A stretch of 64,000 bases of DNA from an uncultured bacterium (GTDB lineage: Bacteria; Bacillota; Clostridia; Oscillospirales; Oscillospiraceae), in assembly GCA_947364395.1 (NCBI GenBank), contig CANASS010000004.1, forward strand, positions 1-64,000, written 5' to 3'. Positions 33,927 to 43,114 of this stretch are shown one piece after another (position 1 is the first letter of the stretch; every line of letters starts with the position of its first letter). The notes below the pieces were generated by a model. The model was not told the DNA's origin. It was given only the letters and a program-made list of their open reading frames with translations, and did no database searches. A program made the position numbers and the translations under genes.

Positions 33927-35954
33927 TTATGAAATTTGGAACCGGCCGATGAGACCGTGCAGCGCCCGGGCCTGACCGGACAGCTCCTTGGACACCGCGG
34001 CGCTCTTTTCCGCGGCGTTGGAGTTGGCCTGGACCACGGCGGAGATCTCCTTGATGCCGTTTTCCACCAGCAAAATCATATCGGACTGCTGGGCGCTGGC
34101 GGCGGCGATCTCGTCCATCAGGGCTTTGATAGAGTCGATGCAGTCGCTGATAACCTGCATGGCGGACACCGCCAGATCAGTGGAATCCGTCCCCGACTTC
34201 ACGTCCTGGATGGAACGGTTGATTAAAATATTGGTGTTCTGCGCGGCCTGGGCAGACTTGGCGGCCAGCGTGCGCACCTCGTCGGCCACCACGGAGAAGC
34301 CCTTTCCGGCGGTCCCGGCCCGGGCGGCCTCCACGGCTGCGTTCAGGGCCAGAATGTTGGTCTGGAAGGCGATGTCCTCAATGGTCTTGATGATGGTGCC
34401 GATCTGGGCGGAGGACTGGTCGATGTTGCGGGTGGCGGTGAGGAGCTGGTCCATCTTGGCGTCCGCCTCGTCGGCGTAGCCGGTGGCCTTGGCCACCAGT
34501 TCGCTGGCGCTGCCGCAGCGCGCGGTGTTGGTCTGGAGCTGGGAGGCGATATCGCTGACGTTGGACACCAGCCCGGTGATGGAGGCGGCCTGCTCCACCG
34601 TGCCCTGGGACAGGGCCTGGGCCTCGGAGGACACACGGTCCGCGCTGGCGTCCACATGGCCCGCCACCTGGGTGATGTCCCGGATAACGCTGGTCAGGTT
34701 GGCCCGGATGGACTTCAAGCTCTCGGACAGGGTCTGGAAATCGCCTATGTACAGGTCCTGATTCTTCTCCACGTTCACAGTGAAGTTGCCTCCGGCCATC
34801 TCCCCCAGGATGCGGCTCACGTCGTCGATGGTCTCACGCAGGGCTCCGCACACCCGGTGGGTGGTCTGGGCGATCATGCCGATCTCGTCCGAACGCTTGT
34901 AGAACCGCTCCAGCTCCTGGTCGGCGGACAGGTTCAGGTCCCCCAGCCGCCCGATGGCCCGCTCCACCGCCATGAGCTCCCGGCCCTCCTTACGCAGGAT
35001 CAGCAGGGTGACCAGGATGGTGGCGGCGGCCATAATTGCGCACAGCGCCCCCACCAGCACCCGCACCGTGGTAACGGAGCCGTACACCTGGGCGGCGTTG
35101 TTGCGGACCATAAAGACCCAGCCCCGGTCCTTCAGGTACTTGTAGACCACCAGCTGCCTGACCCCGTCCTCATCCTGGTAGGAGTAGGTGCTGGCCTGGG
35201 TGCTGCCCTCCGTCCGAATACGCTGGAGAATCTCCTGATACCCGGCGTCGGTGGTCTCGGTGTTCAGCAGCTCCTCGTTTTCGTGGTAGAGGTACACGCC
35301 GGTGTCTACGTTCATAAACACATACTCGCTGTTGGGCAGGCCCTTGATGTTCAGGTTCAGCAGGGCGTCCATCAGGCGGCTGGCATAGACCCCCGCCCCC
35401 GCATAGCCGATGCACCGGCCGCCCTCAAAAACAGGCTCGTACATGGACAGGATCATGCTGCCGGTGCCGGGGGATTTCATGATGCCCAGGTTGGTCAGAT
35501 TCTGGGTGGCCAGGATGGTGTCCTGGAAGGATTTCAAGGAATCCCCCGAGCGGGTGGTGATGCCGATGGCCCCCTGGGAGGTGTGGGTGAGCACATAGGT
35601 CTCCGGGGTGGCAATGTACAGTCCCTCAAAAATGCCCTTTATGGCGGCAAATTCCTCGGTGTACCGCTGGGCCTGGGCCAGCAGCGCGGGGTCGTCCGGG
35701 TTCAGCAGGATATCCCGGACCTCTCCCCCCAGGGCGAACGCGGACATATACTCCTCCGCCGAGGACACATATTCATCAATGATGGACGCCCTGGACTCCA
35801 CGGCGTCCATCATCTGGTTGGTGATGTCGTTTTTGACCATGGCGGCGGTGTTGGTGGACACAATAATCCATAACACCAGCATACCCGCCAGGGTGATGGC
35901 CGATGTAATCATACCAATGCGCGTCGCCAGCTTTTTGTTTGACAGAACCTTCAT
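33927..35954 (-). CDS. methyl-accepting chemotaxis protein with Cache-type sensor
   Basis: 675 residues. First membrane helix at about 12-35 (TSAITLAGMLVLWIIVST), then a 270-residue extracellular domain with dCache features (FEGLYIATPETYVLTHT; GYAGAGVYASRLM; YVFMNVDTGVYLYHENEELL; VYKYLKDRGWVFMVR), second membrane helix near 305-330, HAMP region and signalling coiled coil. The hairpin tip is EDIAFQTNILALNAAVEAAR followed by AGTAGKGFSVVADEVRTLA, fully canonical. The ATG at 35954 follows GGAGGAGAG; the frame extends further upstream without family support. Convergent with the other receptor. Confidence 0.93.
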   Translation of the reverse strand: MKVLSNKKLATRIGMITSAITLAGMLVLWIIVSTNTAAMVKNDITNQMMDAVESRASIIDEYVSSAEEYMSAFALGGEVRDILLNPDDPALLAQAQRYTEEFAAIKGIFEGLYIATPETYVLTHTSQGAIGITTRSGDSLKSFQDTILATQNLTNLGIMKSPGTGSMILSMYEPVFEGGRCIGYAGAGVYASRLMDALLNLNIKGLPNSEYVFMNVDTGVYLYHENEELLNTETTDAGYQEILQRIRTEGSTQASTYSYQDEDGVRQLVVYKYLKDRGWVFMVRNNAAQVYGSVTTVRVLVGALCAIMAAATILVTLLILRKEGRELMAVERAIGRLGDLNLSADQELERFYKRSDEIGMIAQTTHRVCGALRETIDDVSRILGEMAGGNFTVNVEKNQDLYIGDFQTLSESLKSIRANLTSVIRDITQVAGHVDASADRVSSEAQALSQGTVEQAASITGLVSNVSDIASQLQTNTARCGSASELVAKATGYADEADAKMDQLLTATRNIDQSSAQIGTIIKTIEDIAFQTNILALNAAVEAARAGTAGKGFSVVADEVRTLAAKSAQAAQNTNILINRSIQDVKSGTDSTDLAVSAMQVISDCIDSIKALMDEIAAASAQQSDMILLVENGIKEISAVVQANSNAAEKSAAVSKELSGQARALHGLIGRFQIS

Positions 35955-36133
35955 AAAACTCTCCTCCACAGAAAAAAGTTTCTTGGAACTCCACAGCTTT
36001 CTGCCCTGAACTGCCCGCAGATTCTCAGAGCCAAGCGGCCGCCGGAGCACCCAGCGCTTGACGCACGCATTATACCATATTTTTTTGCCATGTCGAGATA
36101 CTGGTATGACAATGTGGAGCAGAGAATGGAATT

Positions 36134-37030
36134 TTATTTCAGGGAGGCTGGCGGAAAACAGGCGCTCACCCACAGCCGCCCCCCCTCGTACCAGGCGGCA
36201 ATGGTCCCACCCATCCGCTCGGTGAGGGCCCGGGCGATGGACAGCCCCAGCCCGGTGGAGCCCCGGCCGGTCTCCACTGTATAGAAGCGGTCAAACAGCC
36301 GCCCCACCCGCACCTCGTCCAGCCCGTCTGCGGCGTTGGACAGGGTGACCGTGCCGTCCGGGGCCAGCGTCACCTCCAGGTCCCCGGCGCTGTATTTCAG
36401 CGCGTTGGACAGCAGGTTGCCCAGCACCCGGGCCAGGGCGTTCCGGTCTAGCTCCCGCACCACCCGCCCCTCCGGCAGGGAGACGGCGGGGGTGATCCCC
36501 GCCTCCACCAGGGCCCCGTAGAGGGAGGCCACCGCCTCCTCCACCGCCCCGTTCAGGTCCACCGGCTCCAAAGTCAATTCGTCCTCCATGCTGGCGGCAA
36601 TGGAATAGCGAAAAAGCTCCTCGGTGAGCCGCTTCATGGCCTCCGTCCGGCCGCCGATGAGGGCCAGATAGCGGGCCTGGTCCGGCGTTTTCTCCCCCTT
36701 TTCCAGCAGCTCCAGATAGCCGCAGATGGCGGTGAGGGGGGTGCGCAGGTCGTGGGAGACGTTGGTGACGGCCTCCTTCAGCTCCCGGTCGCCGTCCTCA
36801 TAGCGCTGGCGGAGACGGCGCAGCTCCTTGAGCTGAACGTTCAGCTCAGCGGCCAGCCGCCGGGCGTGGGGGTCCCGGGTGGGGAGGAAAATGGGGTTGT
36901 TGGTGTGGCCGTCCAGGCGGTCCCCCAGCTGGTCCGTGATGTCGTCCAGGCTTTTTTGAAGCAGGTGGAGGCGGGCGCACAGCGCCGCCGCAAAGACAGC
37001 CAGCACACCGCACAGCAGCCAGGGGAGCAT
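36134..37030 (-). CDS. sensor histidine kinase
   Basis: 298 residues. One N-terminal membrane helix (WLLCGVLAVFAAALCARL), no extracellular domain, then HisKA with VSHDLRTPLTAICGYLELLE, HATPase with NLLSNALKYSA and GSTGLGLSIARALTERMGG. Architecture resembles intramembrane-sensing kinases that monitor an ABC transporter. It is the last gene of the regulator-transporter operon, overlapping region with the permease: AGGTG precedes its ATG, 9 bases after the permease stop. Confidence 0.92.
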   Translation of the reverse strand: MLPWLLCGVLAVFAAALCARLHLLQKSLDDITDQLGDRLDGHTNNPIFLPTRDPHARRLAAELNVQLKELRRLRQRYEDGDRELKEAVTNVSHDLRTPLTAICGYLELLEKGEKTPDQARYLALIGGRTEAMKRLTEELFRYSIAASMEDELTLEPVDLNGAVEEAVASLYGALVEAGITPAVSLPEGRVVRELDRNALARVLGNLLSNALKYSAGDLEVTLAPDGTVTLSNAADGLDEVRVGRLFDRFYTVETGRGSTGLGLSIARALTERMGGTIAAWYEGGRLWVSACFPPASLK

Positions 37031-37039
37031 TTCTTCACC

Positions 37040-37867
37040 TCATTTCAGGTCTTTTCTGCGGAACAGGAGAACGCCAGCCCCGGTGGACAGGACGGAGACG
37101 GCCAGGGAATACAGGGGAAGCCGCTCCGGGTGGGTGGCGGAAAAGGTCATGTATTGCATGGCCTGTCCATAGGGGAGCAGGTCATGCAAGACTTGATAGA
37201 CCTCCCGCACCGCCCCCCGCAGGTAGAGGGGGTTGGGCTCGCTGCCGGTCACAATCTGGCCGTTCACCACCAGGGGAAGGGTATCCCGGAACTCCGGCTG
37301 GTCCAGCCGGGCGCTGAGATAAGTGGTCAGGGACATCATGAAGATGACCCCCAGCATACATACCACCACCGACACGGCCTTCCGGCTGCAATTCACCGCC
37401 ACCAGCGTAAACAGGGCGCAGAACGAGAGCGCCACAACCATCGACCCCGCCATAAGGGGCAGCAGCTTCCCCAGGGGCACGGATGGCGGCCCAATGAGGG
37501 GGACGCCCAGCCCCAGCACGGTGGCGAGACAGGCCAGACAGAACAGCAGACAGCAGGCGGTCATGGAGAGAAAACCCGCGAGATAGATGCTGGCGCGGGA
37601 ATGGCCCGCCGCCACCTTGTTGCGGATGGCGCCGTCACTGTATTCCATACCCAGAAACAGGCTGACAAATATCGACCCCACCAACCCGATGGTCACCGCG
37701 TGGCCAAATAAAATCTGGTCCAGGGAGATGCTGACCCCATAGCTGGCCCGGTCCCCCAGGCGGTTGAGCACCAGCATCAGCCCAACCCCGAAGCTCACTG
37801 CCAGCGTCCCCCAAAACAGGGCGCTTTTTCTCAGCCGAAAAAAGTTTGACGACAGCAGGTTTCTCAT
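37040..37867 (-). CDS. ABC-2 family transporter permease (second)
   Basis: 275 residues, six membrane helices. Begins LLSSNFFRLRKSALFWGTLA, with the conserved cytoplasmic phrase GMEYSDGAIRNKVAAGHSRASIYLA near residue 85, which is the same as in the neighbouring permease (GTEYSDGTIRNKIAVGHSR). The two permeases share about the same length and topology and probably form a heterodimer, having arisen by duplication. ATG 37867 preferred over the GTG at 37876. Confidence 0.88.
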   Translation of the reverse strand: MRNLLSSNFFRLRKSALFWGTLAVSFGVGLMLVLNRLGDRASYGVSISLDQILFGHAVTIGLVGSIFVSLFLGMEYSDGAIRNKVAAGHSRASIYLAGFLSMTACCLLFCLACLATVLGLGVPLIGPPSVPLGKLLPLMAGSMVVALSFCALFTLVAVNCSRKAVSVVVCMLGVIFMMSLTTYLSARLDQPEFRDTLPLVVNGQIVTGSEPNPLYLRGAVREVYQVLHDLLPYGQAMQYMTFSATHPERLPLYSLAVSVLSTGAGVLLFRRKDLK

Positions 37868-37876
37868 ACCGCCCAC

Positions 37877-38737
37877 CTATTTCAAATCCTTCCGCTTGAA
37901 CAGCGCCGCCCCGGCGGCGGAGAACAGGGCGGTCACCGCCGCCGCCAGCCCCATCAGCCGCAGGGGCTCCGTGAAGCTCAGCATGGTGTATTGGAGGGAC
38001 TGCCCCGTAGGCAGCAGATCGTAAAGGAATTGATAGACTGTCCGCGCCGTGTCGCGAAGATAGTGGGGGTTGGGCTCCGGCACGGCGTTCACGATCTCCC
38101 CGTTGACGGACATCTCATAGCCCTGGATGAACTCCGGCGCTTCTAGCCGGACGTTGAGGTATACGGCGGCAAACAGCAGGAGAAACACACCCAGCAGGCA
38201 GACCACCACCGAAGTGGACTTTTTGGAGCTGTTCATGACAACAAAGGTGAAGATGGCGCAGAACGCCGCAAGCATCAGCGCCGACCCGGCAATAGTGGCG
38301 AGAAGCAGGGGCGCGGGCTTGGTGAACCAGCCCAGCAGAGGCACGCCCACCGCCAGGCAGGACAGCATATAGCCCGCAATGCACAGCAGGGACGCCGCAA
38401 AGCCGGTGATGAGGTTGGCGAAATAGATGGACAGGCGGGAGTGGCCCACGGCGATCTTGTTGCGGATGGTCCCGTCACTGTACTCGGTACCAAAAAAGAC
38501 GGAGATAAACGACGCCGCCAGGATACCGGCGATGCCGACGTACTGGAAAAATTCTTTCTCCAGCAGAGCCTTGTACTGGGCCACCTCCGGCACGCTCAGG
38601 TCAGCCCCCGTGGAGACCTGGAATTGGAACTCCCCCAGAATCGTCAGCACCCCCAGCGCGGCGCATACGATCATGCAGACCCGGAAGGCCGTGCTTTTCC
38701 ACAGCCGCAGGAAATTCGCGCTCAGCAGTTTAGTCAT
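37877..38737 (-). CDS. ABC-2 family transporter permease (first)
   Basis: 286 residues, six membrane helices. N-terminus LLSANFLRLWKSTAFRVCM; the phrase GTEYSDGTIRNKIAVGHSRL lies in the first third; an extracytoplasmic loop follows near residues 190-240. Such permeases occur in lantibiotic-immunity (LanFEG-like) and related detoxification transporters. ATG 38737 overlaps the ATPase stop by 8 bases. A GTG at 38746 is an alternative. Confidence 0.88.
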   Translation of the reverse strand: MTKLLSANFLRLWKSTAFRVCMIVCAALGVLTILGEFQFQVSTGADLSVPEVAQYKALLEKEFFQYVGIAGILAASFISVFFGTEYSDGTIRNKIAVGHSRLSIYFANLITGFAASLLCIAGYMLSCLAVGVPLLGWFTKPAPLLLATIAGSALMLAAFCAIFTFVVMNSSKKSTSVVVCLLGVFLLLFAAVYLNVRLEAPEFIQGYEMSVNGEIVNAVPEPNPHYLRDTARTVYQFLYDLLPTGQSLQYTMLSFTEPLRLMGLAAAVTALFSAAGAALFKRKDLK

Positions 38738-39644
38738 GAGAGCCACCCCCCACCAGGTTGACGAAGTAGCTCTCCAGGCTCTCGTCCCGCTCCTGGGCGG
38801 AGAGCAGCTCGCAGCCCTCCCCGTCCAGCGCCCGGCTGAGCTGGGAGATGTTCACCTGGGCGTACACGTCGGCCCGCCCGTCGTCCAGGATCTTGTAGTC
38901 CACGCCCATGCCGTCCAGCACACGGGCCAGGGCGCGGGTATCGGTGACCTCCACCCGCAGGCACTTGCGGCAGGCGGCCTCCAGCTCCCGGGCGGACAGC
39001 TCCTTGACCATGCGCCCGGAGTCGATGAAGCCGTAGTGGGTGGCCAGCCTGGACAGCTCGTCCAGAATGTGGGAGGAGATGAGCACCGTAATCCGCCGCT
39101 CCCGGTTGAGTTTTAAAATCAGCTCCCGTATGTCGATGATGCCCTGGGGGTCCAGGCCGTTCACCGGCTCGTCCAGCACCAGGAAGTCCGGGTCCCCCGC
39201 CAGCGCCACCGCGATGCCCAGCCGCTGCTTCATGCCCAGGGAGAAATTCCGGGCCTTTTTCTTTCCGGCGTCCTCCAGCCCCACCAGCCTGAGAAGCTCC
39301 GGGATGCCGTCGTCGGAGGGCACCCCCAGCACCCGGTACTGCTCCCGCAGGTTGTCCCGGGCGGTGAGGTCCAGATAGATGGAGGGGGTCTCCACCACCG
39401 CGCCCATGCGGCGGCGTATTTTGGCGATGTCCCGCTGGGCGCTGTCCACGCCGTACAGGGCATAGGTCCCCGACGTGGGGGCCTGCAAACCGCAGATGAG
39501 CCGGATGAGGGTGGTTTTGCCCGCGCCGTTGCGGCCCACAAAGCCGTAGATTGCGCCCTTGGGCACGTGCATGGAGAAATTGTCCAGGGCCTTGAAGTCC
39601 TTATAGCGCTTGGACAGGCCCTGGGTGACCAGTACGTATTCCAT
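38730..39644 (-). CDS. ABC transporter ATP-binding protein
   Basis: 304 residues. Walker A is GRNGAGKTTLIRLI, Q-loop region MGAVVETPSIYLDLTARDNL, signature FSLGMKQRLGIAVAL, Walker B FLVLDEPVNGLD, H-loop ISSHILDELSRL. The ETPSIY and SLGMKQRLG forms are those of the CcmA/BcrA-type ATPases (LanF, BcrA). A C-terminal extension of about 80 residues follows. ATG 39644 has GGAGG upstream; the longer frame to 39707 lacks support. Confidence 0.94.
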   Translation of the reverse strand: MEYVLVTQGLSKRYKDFKALDNFSMHVPKGAIYGFVGRNGAGKTTLIRLICGLQAPTSGTYALYGVDSAQRDIAKIRRRMGAVVETPSIYLDLTARDNLREQYRVLGVPSDDGIPELLRLVGLEDAGKKKARNFSLGMKQRLGIAVALAGDPDFLVLDEPVNGLDPQGIIDIRELILKLNRERRITVLISSHILDELSRLATHYGFIDSGRMVKELSARELEAACRKCLRVEVTDTRALARVLDGMGVDYKILDDGRADVYAQVNISQLSRALDGEGCELLSAQERDESLESYFVNLVGGGSHD

Positions 39645-39726
39645 AAAAAAACCTCCGTTTCCTTGGATGCTCCCATGGTAACAGAGAACGGTCAAGAAAG
39701 CGGTCAAGAAAACCGTCCAGATTTCG

Positions 39727-40386
39727 TCAAGATTTCATCTTGAAACCGATTCCCCAAACGGATTCAATACAATCCCCCGCCCCCACGTCCCGCAGCTTTT
39801 TCCGCAGATTGCTCACGTGGGTCTTGAGGGAGCTCTCGGTGCAGTCCGGGGTGTCCTGCCCGATCTGTTCCAGCAGCCGGGACTTGGTGACCACCTGGGC
39901 GGGGTTTTCCATCAGCAGCTTCAGGATGGCGTACTCCGTCCGGGTGAGGCGGGCCCTTTTCCCGTCCGCCTCCGCCCAGCGGTTCGCCGGGTCCAGCCGC
40001 AGGTTTTGGAAGGCAAGGGGGGCGTCCCTCCGAACAGGAGCCTCCCGCAGCCGCACCGCCACCCGGGCCAGCAGTTCCCGCAGGGCAAAGGGCTTTGTCA
40101 CGTAGTCCGCCGCGCCCCCCAGCAGCATGGAGGTTTTGCTGTCGGTATCCGCCCTGGCGCTGACCACGATGACGGGTATGCCCGCCATGCGGGGCAGCGC
40201 CTCCTCCCCGGACAGGCCGGGGAGCATCAGGTCCAGCAGAATGAGGTCGGGGCGGGCCCGGTCCAGGGCCAGCACCGCCTCGGTGCCCGAGTAGGCCCGG
40301 CTCACCCGGTAGCCCTCCCCCTCCAGGGCCTCCTGGAGGAGGTTTCCGATGTGGATGTCGTCGTCTACGACCAGAATGTGGTCCAT
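39727..40386 (-). CDS. OmpR-family response regulator
   Basis: 219 residues. Receiver domain (ILVVDDDIHIGN; phosphoacceptor in LILLDLMLPGLSG; lysine in YVTKPFALRELL) and C-terminal winged helix (LTRTEYAILKLLMENPAQVV; LKTHVSNLRKKL; VWGIGFKM). First gene of the operon regulator - ATPase - permease - permease - kinase, whose order is typical for antimicrobial-peptide sensing and resistance systems in Firmicutes. Confidence 0.93.
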   Translation of the reverse strand: MDHILVVDDDIHIGNLLQEALEGEGYRVSRAYSGTEAVLALDRARPDLILLDLMLPGLSGEEALPRMAGIPVIVVSARADTDSKTSMLLGGAADYVTKPFALRELLARVAVRLREAPVRRDAPLAFQNLRLDPANRWAEADGKRARLTRTEYAILKLLMENPAQVVTKSRLLEQIGQDTPDCTESSLKTHVSNLRKKLRDVGAGDCIESVWGIGFKMKS

Positions 40387-40496
40387 TGCGCGCCCCCCGT
40401 TTCTCTGTGTGCTGCCCTCAATTATACGGAGGGCGGGGGGAAAGCGCAAGAAAAAAGGCTTGAAATTTCTCTTAATATTTTGTCCCGGGGCAAAGC

Positions 40497-40535
40497 ACGC
40501 CCCTCTGTGCGGACCGCTCGCGCACAGAGGGGCGT
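40497..40535. repeat. 15-bp inverted repeat between the response regulator and gltX
   Basis: ACGCCCCTCTGTGCG at 40497-40511 and its exact complement at 40521-40535, 9-base loop. No T-run follows, so it is a poor intrinsic terminator. The AGGGGCGTAC and CAAAGCACGCC parts resemble the palindromes at 19010-19056, suggesting a dispersed repeat family. Confidence 0.6.
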
Positions 40536-40558
40536 ACTTTTCATCTAAACTTTTCAGG

Positions 40559-42064
40559 TCACTGAAGCTTGTCCATCCCCAGCGCCGCCCGGCGCAGAGT
40601 CTCGTCCCTGCCCAGGATGCGGCACAGCTCCACCGCGCCGCCGGGAGTGACAGCCTTGCCCGCCACGGCGATGCGCAGGGGCCACATGAGGGTGGCGTTT
40701 TTCACCCCCAGCCTCTCCGCCAGCCCCACCAGCGCCCCGTGGATGGCGTCCTGGCTCCACTCAGGCAGGGCCTCCAGCACCGGGACTGCCTCCTTCAGCA
40801 TGGCCAGGGATACCTCGCCGTTGGTCTTGGATTTCTTGTTGGTGAACAGCTCCACGCCGTAGTCCGGCAGGGCGTCAAAGAAGTCCACCTTCTCCGGGAC
40901 GTCGGACAGCTTTTCGCACCGGGCCTGGAGGAGGGCGGCGATGGCGGCGGCGTCATATGCCGGGTTTTTCACTGACTGTCTGATCCAGGGCTCCGCCTCC
41001 CGGGCGAAGGCCTCCGGCGTGAGCTCCCGCAGGTAAGCGGCGTTGAAATAATTCAGCTTGTCCATGTCAAAGGCGGAGGGGGACTTGGAGATACCGGAAA
41101 TCTCAAAGGCCTCCACCAGCTCATCCATGGTGAAGAACTCCTGCTCGGCCAGATCGCCGTGGGGGGCCCAGCCCAGCAGGGCCACGTAGTTCACCACCGC
41201 TTGGGACAGGTAGCCCTGGGCCACCAGGTCCTGATAGGAGGGATCGCCGAGGCGCTTAGACATCTTGCGCACCGTCCCGGTGGCGGGGTCGTTGAACATC
41301 ACCGAGGCACAGTGGATGTAGGTGGGGATATCCCACCCGAAGGCCTGGTACAGCAGGTTGTATTTGGGGGCGGAGGACAGGTATTCCGCCCCCCGGACCA
41401 CGTGGGTGATGCCCATGAGGTGATCGTCCACCACGTTGGCGAAATTATAGGTGGGCAAGCCGTCGGACTTGATGAGGATCTGGTCGTCCAGCTCGGCGTT
41501 GTCCACGGTGATCTCGCCGTACACCGCGTCTTGGAAGGTGGTGGACCCCTCCGGGATGCGCTGGCGGATCACGTAGGGCTCCCCGGCGTCCAACCTGGCC
41601 TGAATCTCCTCGGGGGTAAGGGAGAGGCAGCGCCGGTCATACTTGGCGTTGGGGCCGTCCTGGTGGAGCTCCGCCAGCCGCTCCTCGGTGCAGAAGCAGC
41701 GGTAGGCATGGCCTTTATCAATCAGCAGCTGGGCGTACTTCCCGTAAAACTCCCGCCGCTCCGTCTGGATATAGGGCCCCACCGGGCCGCCCACGTCGGG
41801 CCCCTCGTCCCAGGTGAGCCCGCAGCGCCGCATGGTGGCATAGATCACGTCCACCGCGTCGGCCACCAGACGGCCCTGGTCGGTGTCCTCGATGCGCAGG
41901 ATGAACTTCCCCCCGGCGTGGCGGGCGATGAGCCAGGTATACAGCGCCGTGCGCAGATTGCCCACGTGCATGTACCCCGTGGGGGAGGGGGCAAACCGGG
42001 TGCGGACCTCGCCGTGGGGGATACGGGCTTCCATCCCGTCAAACCAGCTTTTGTCTATGGACAT
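40559..42064 (-). CDS. gltX: glutamate--tRNA ligase
   Basis: 501 residues. Class I aminoacyl-tRNA synthetase: the HIGH-type motif appears in FAPSPTGYMHVGNLRTALYT and the KMSKS motif in RKMSKRLGDPSYQD. The catalytic-core FILRIEDTDQGRLV and FANVVDDHLMGITHVVRG are intact, and the anticodon-binding domain occupies the last 170 residues. The ATG at 42064 follows GGAGGTTTTTACC; the frame extends to 42277 only as open sequence. Length is standard. Confidence 0.97.
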   Translation of the reverse strand: MSIDKSWFDGMEARIPHGEVRTRFAPSPTGYMHVGNLRTALYTWLIARHAGGKFILRIEDTDQGRLVADAVDVIYATMRRCGLTWDEGPDVGGPVGPYIQTERREFYGKYAQLLIDKGHAYRCFCTEERLAELHQDGPNAKYDRRCLSLTPEEIQARLDAGEPYVIRQRIPEGSTTFQDAVYGEITVDNAELDDQILIKSDGLPTYNFANVVDDHLMGITHVVRGAEYLSSAPKYNLLYQAFGWDIPTYIHCASVMFNDPATGTVRKMSKRLGDPSYQDLVAQGYLSQAVVNYVALLGWAPHGDLAEQEFFTMDELVEAFEISGISKSPSAFDMDKLNYFNAAYLRELTPEAFAREAEPWIRQSVKNPAYDAAAIAALLQARCEKLSDVPEKVDFFDALPDYGVELFTNKKSKTNGEVSLAMLKEAVPVLEALPEWSQDAIHGALVGLAERLGVKNATLMWPLRIAVAGKAVTPGGAVELCRILGRDETLRRAALGMDKLQ

Positions 42065-42395
42065 GGTAAAAACCTCCAAATCAAATTGTGTAATACTTAT
42101 TATATAAGGTAGAGAAGCTTTTTTCAAGTGGCAACATAAAGGGGCAGAACAAACGCCCCGCAGAACTCTGCGGGGCGCTAAACGCAGCCTGATCGGGCTT
42201 CGGGAAACTTGGTCCGGGGGGCTCCGGCGGCGGGCCGGAGCAGCCCCGGTTAAAGGAAGAGAGGAGATGCGGCGCATTGTCTGGCTTTCCTTCCTGACAC
42301 TTCCAGTGTACCACGAAGCTCACCAAGAAACCAGGGATAATTTGCGAAAATTTTGTTAATTATCTATGAATTCCCAGTAATAAAATTTTTAGATA
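42065..42395 (-). promoter_or_regulatory. gltX leader region with hairpins
   Basis: 331 bases without a supported gene. On the minus strand it holds a GC-rich hairpin near 42222-42242 (GCTCCGG with CCGGAGC) and a 10-bp stem CGCCCCGCAG/CTGCGGGGCG at 42154-42177 followed by GTTTGTTCT. This looks like a leader with a possible attenuator or a terminator of the secreted-protein gene at 42396. The T-box consensus was not found. An AT-rich segment with TTATATAATAAG follows close to the ribosome binding site. Confidence 0.45.
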
Positions 42396-42911
42396 TTACT
42401 GGATGGTATAGGGCCCCCGGGCCAGCACCTTCACGGTGGGGGAGCCTGCCTTTACCGACCGGGGGGCGATGGTGACCATGTACAGGTGGTTGACCGCCAG
42501 GGCCTGTCCATTGCCCAGCACCGAGCCGGCGGTGGTGTCGATGAGGCCCACGCTGTCCTCGCTGACGCAGGTGGCCGCGCCGATGCGCAGCATCACCTCA
42601 CAGCCCACGTCCCCCACCAGAGACTGGCCCTGGCTCAGGGTGACCACAGTGAACGCGCCGGAAGAAACCGTGCCGGTCCCCGTGCCGCCCTGGCCCGCCA
42701 GAATGTTTTTCAACGACTGCTCCATCTCCGCCTTGCGCTGGCTGACGGTCTGATCCACCATGTCCTTCACCTGCTTGGTATAGGTGTCGTTGAGGTAGCT
42801 CAGGGTCACCAGGGGGTCGGTCTGCCCCCCCGGCGTGCCGGAGGCGGCGTAGGCTGCGGTGAACAGGAAGCAGACGCACAGAGCGGCCGCCGCTACTTTC
42901 CATTTTTTCAT
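42396..42911 (-). CDS. secreted protein of unknown function
   Basis: 171 residues. Signal peptide MKKWKVAAAALCVCFLFTAA with likely cleavage at AYA-AS. The mature part has a helical segment (YLNDTYTKQVKDMVDQTVSQ), a Gly/Thr linker, and a beta-rich domain (GQSLVGDVGCEVMLRIG; DTTAGSVLGNGQALAVNHLY; VKVLARGPYTI). No named family recognised; a role at the cell surface is all that can be inferred. Confidence 0.75.
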   Translation of the reverse strand: MKKWKVAAAALCVCFLFTAAYAASGTPGGQTDPLVTLSYLNDTYTKQVKDMVDQTVSQRKAEMEQSLKNILAGQGGTGTGTVSSGAFTVVTLSQGQSLVGDVGCEVMLRIGAATCVSEDSVGLIDTTAGSVLGNGQALAVNHLYMVTIAPRSVKAGSPTVKVLARGPYTIQ

Positions 42912-43114
42912 ATGTAGGCTCCTCCAAGGTATTTTTCTGTCCGCCCAGCCCGCCCCGGCTCACCGGGACGGGCTGATGGTACGGTAAAATTCTGCCCTGC
43001 CTCTCGTCGGGGCAAACTGCGCTTCTTCCGCTTCCGGCTCCGCCGAAAGCTCCATGCGCTCCGCTGCCCCTCCTCTCCCCACAAAAGCTGAAGGGCGCTT
43101 TTGCGGGGGCCACT
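42912..43114. other. intergenic region, nothing recognised
   Basis: 203 bases between mazF and the secreted-protein gene. GC-rich and without a convincing reading frame, promoter or hairpin terminator; AAAGCTGAAGGGCGCTTTTG near 43084 is a weak dyad only. Confidence 0.4.

Noticed and set aside
42081..42326. 81-codon minus-strand frame upstream of gltX
   Set aside because: It lies in the leader and covers the hairpins. It has an ATG but no ribosome binding site and no recognised family.
42065..42395. T-box leader for gltX
   Set aside because: The conserved GGGTGGNACCGCG core is absent in the region; only hairpins were found.
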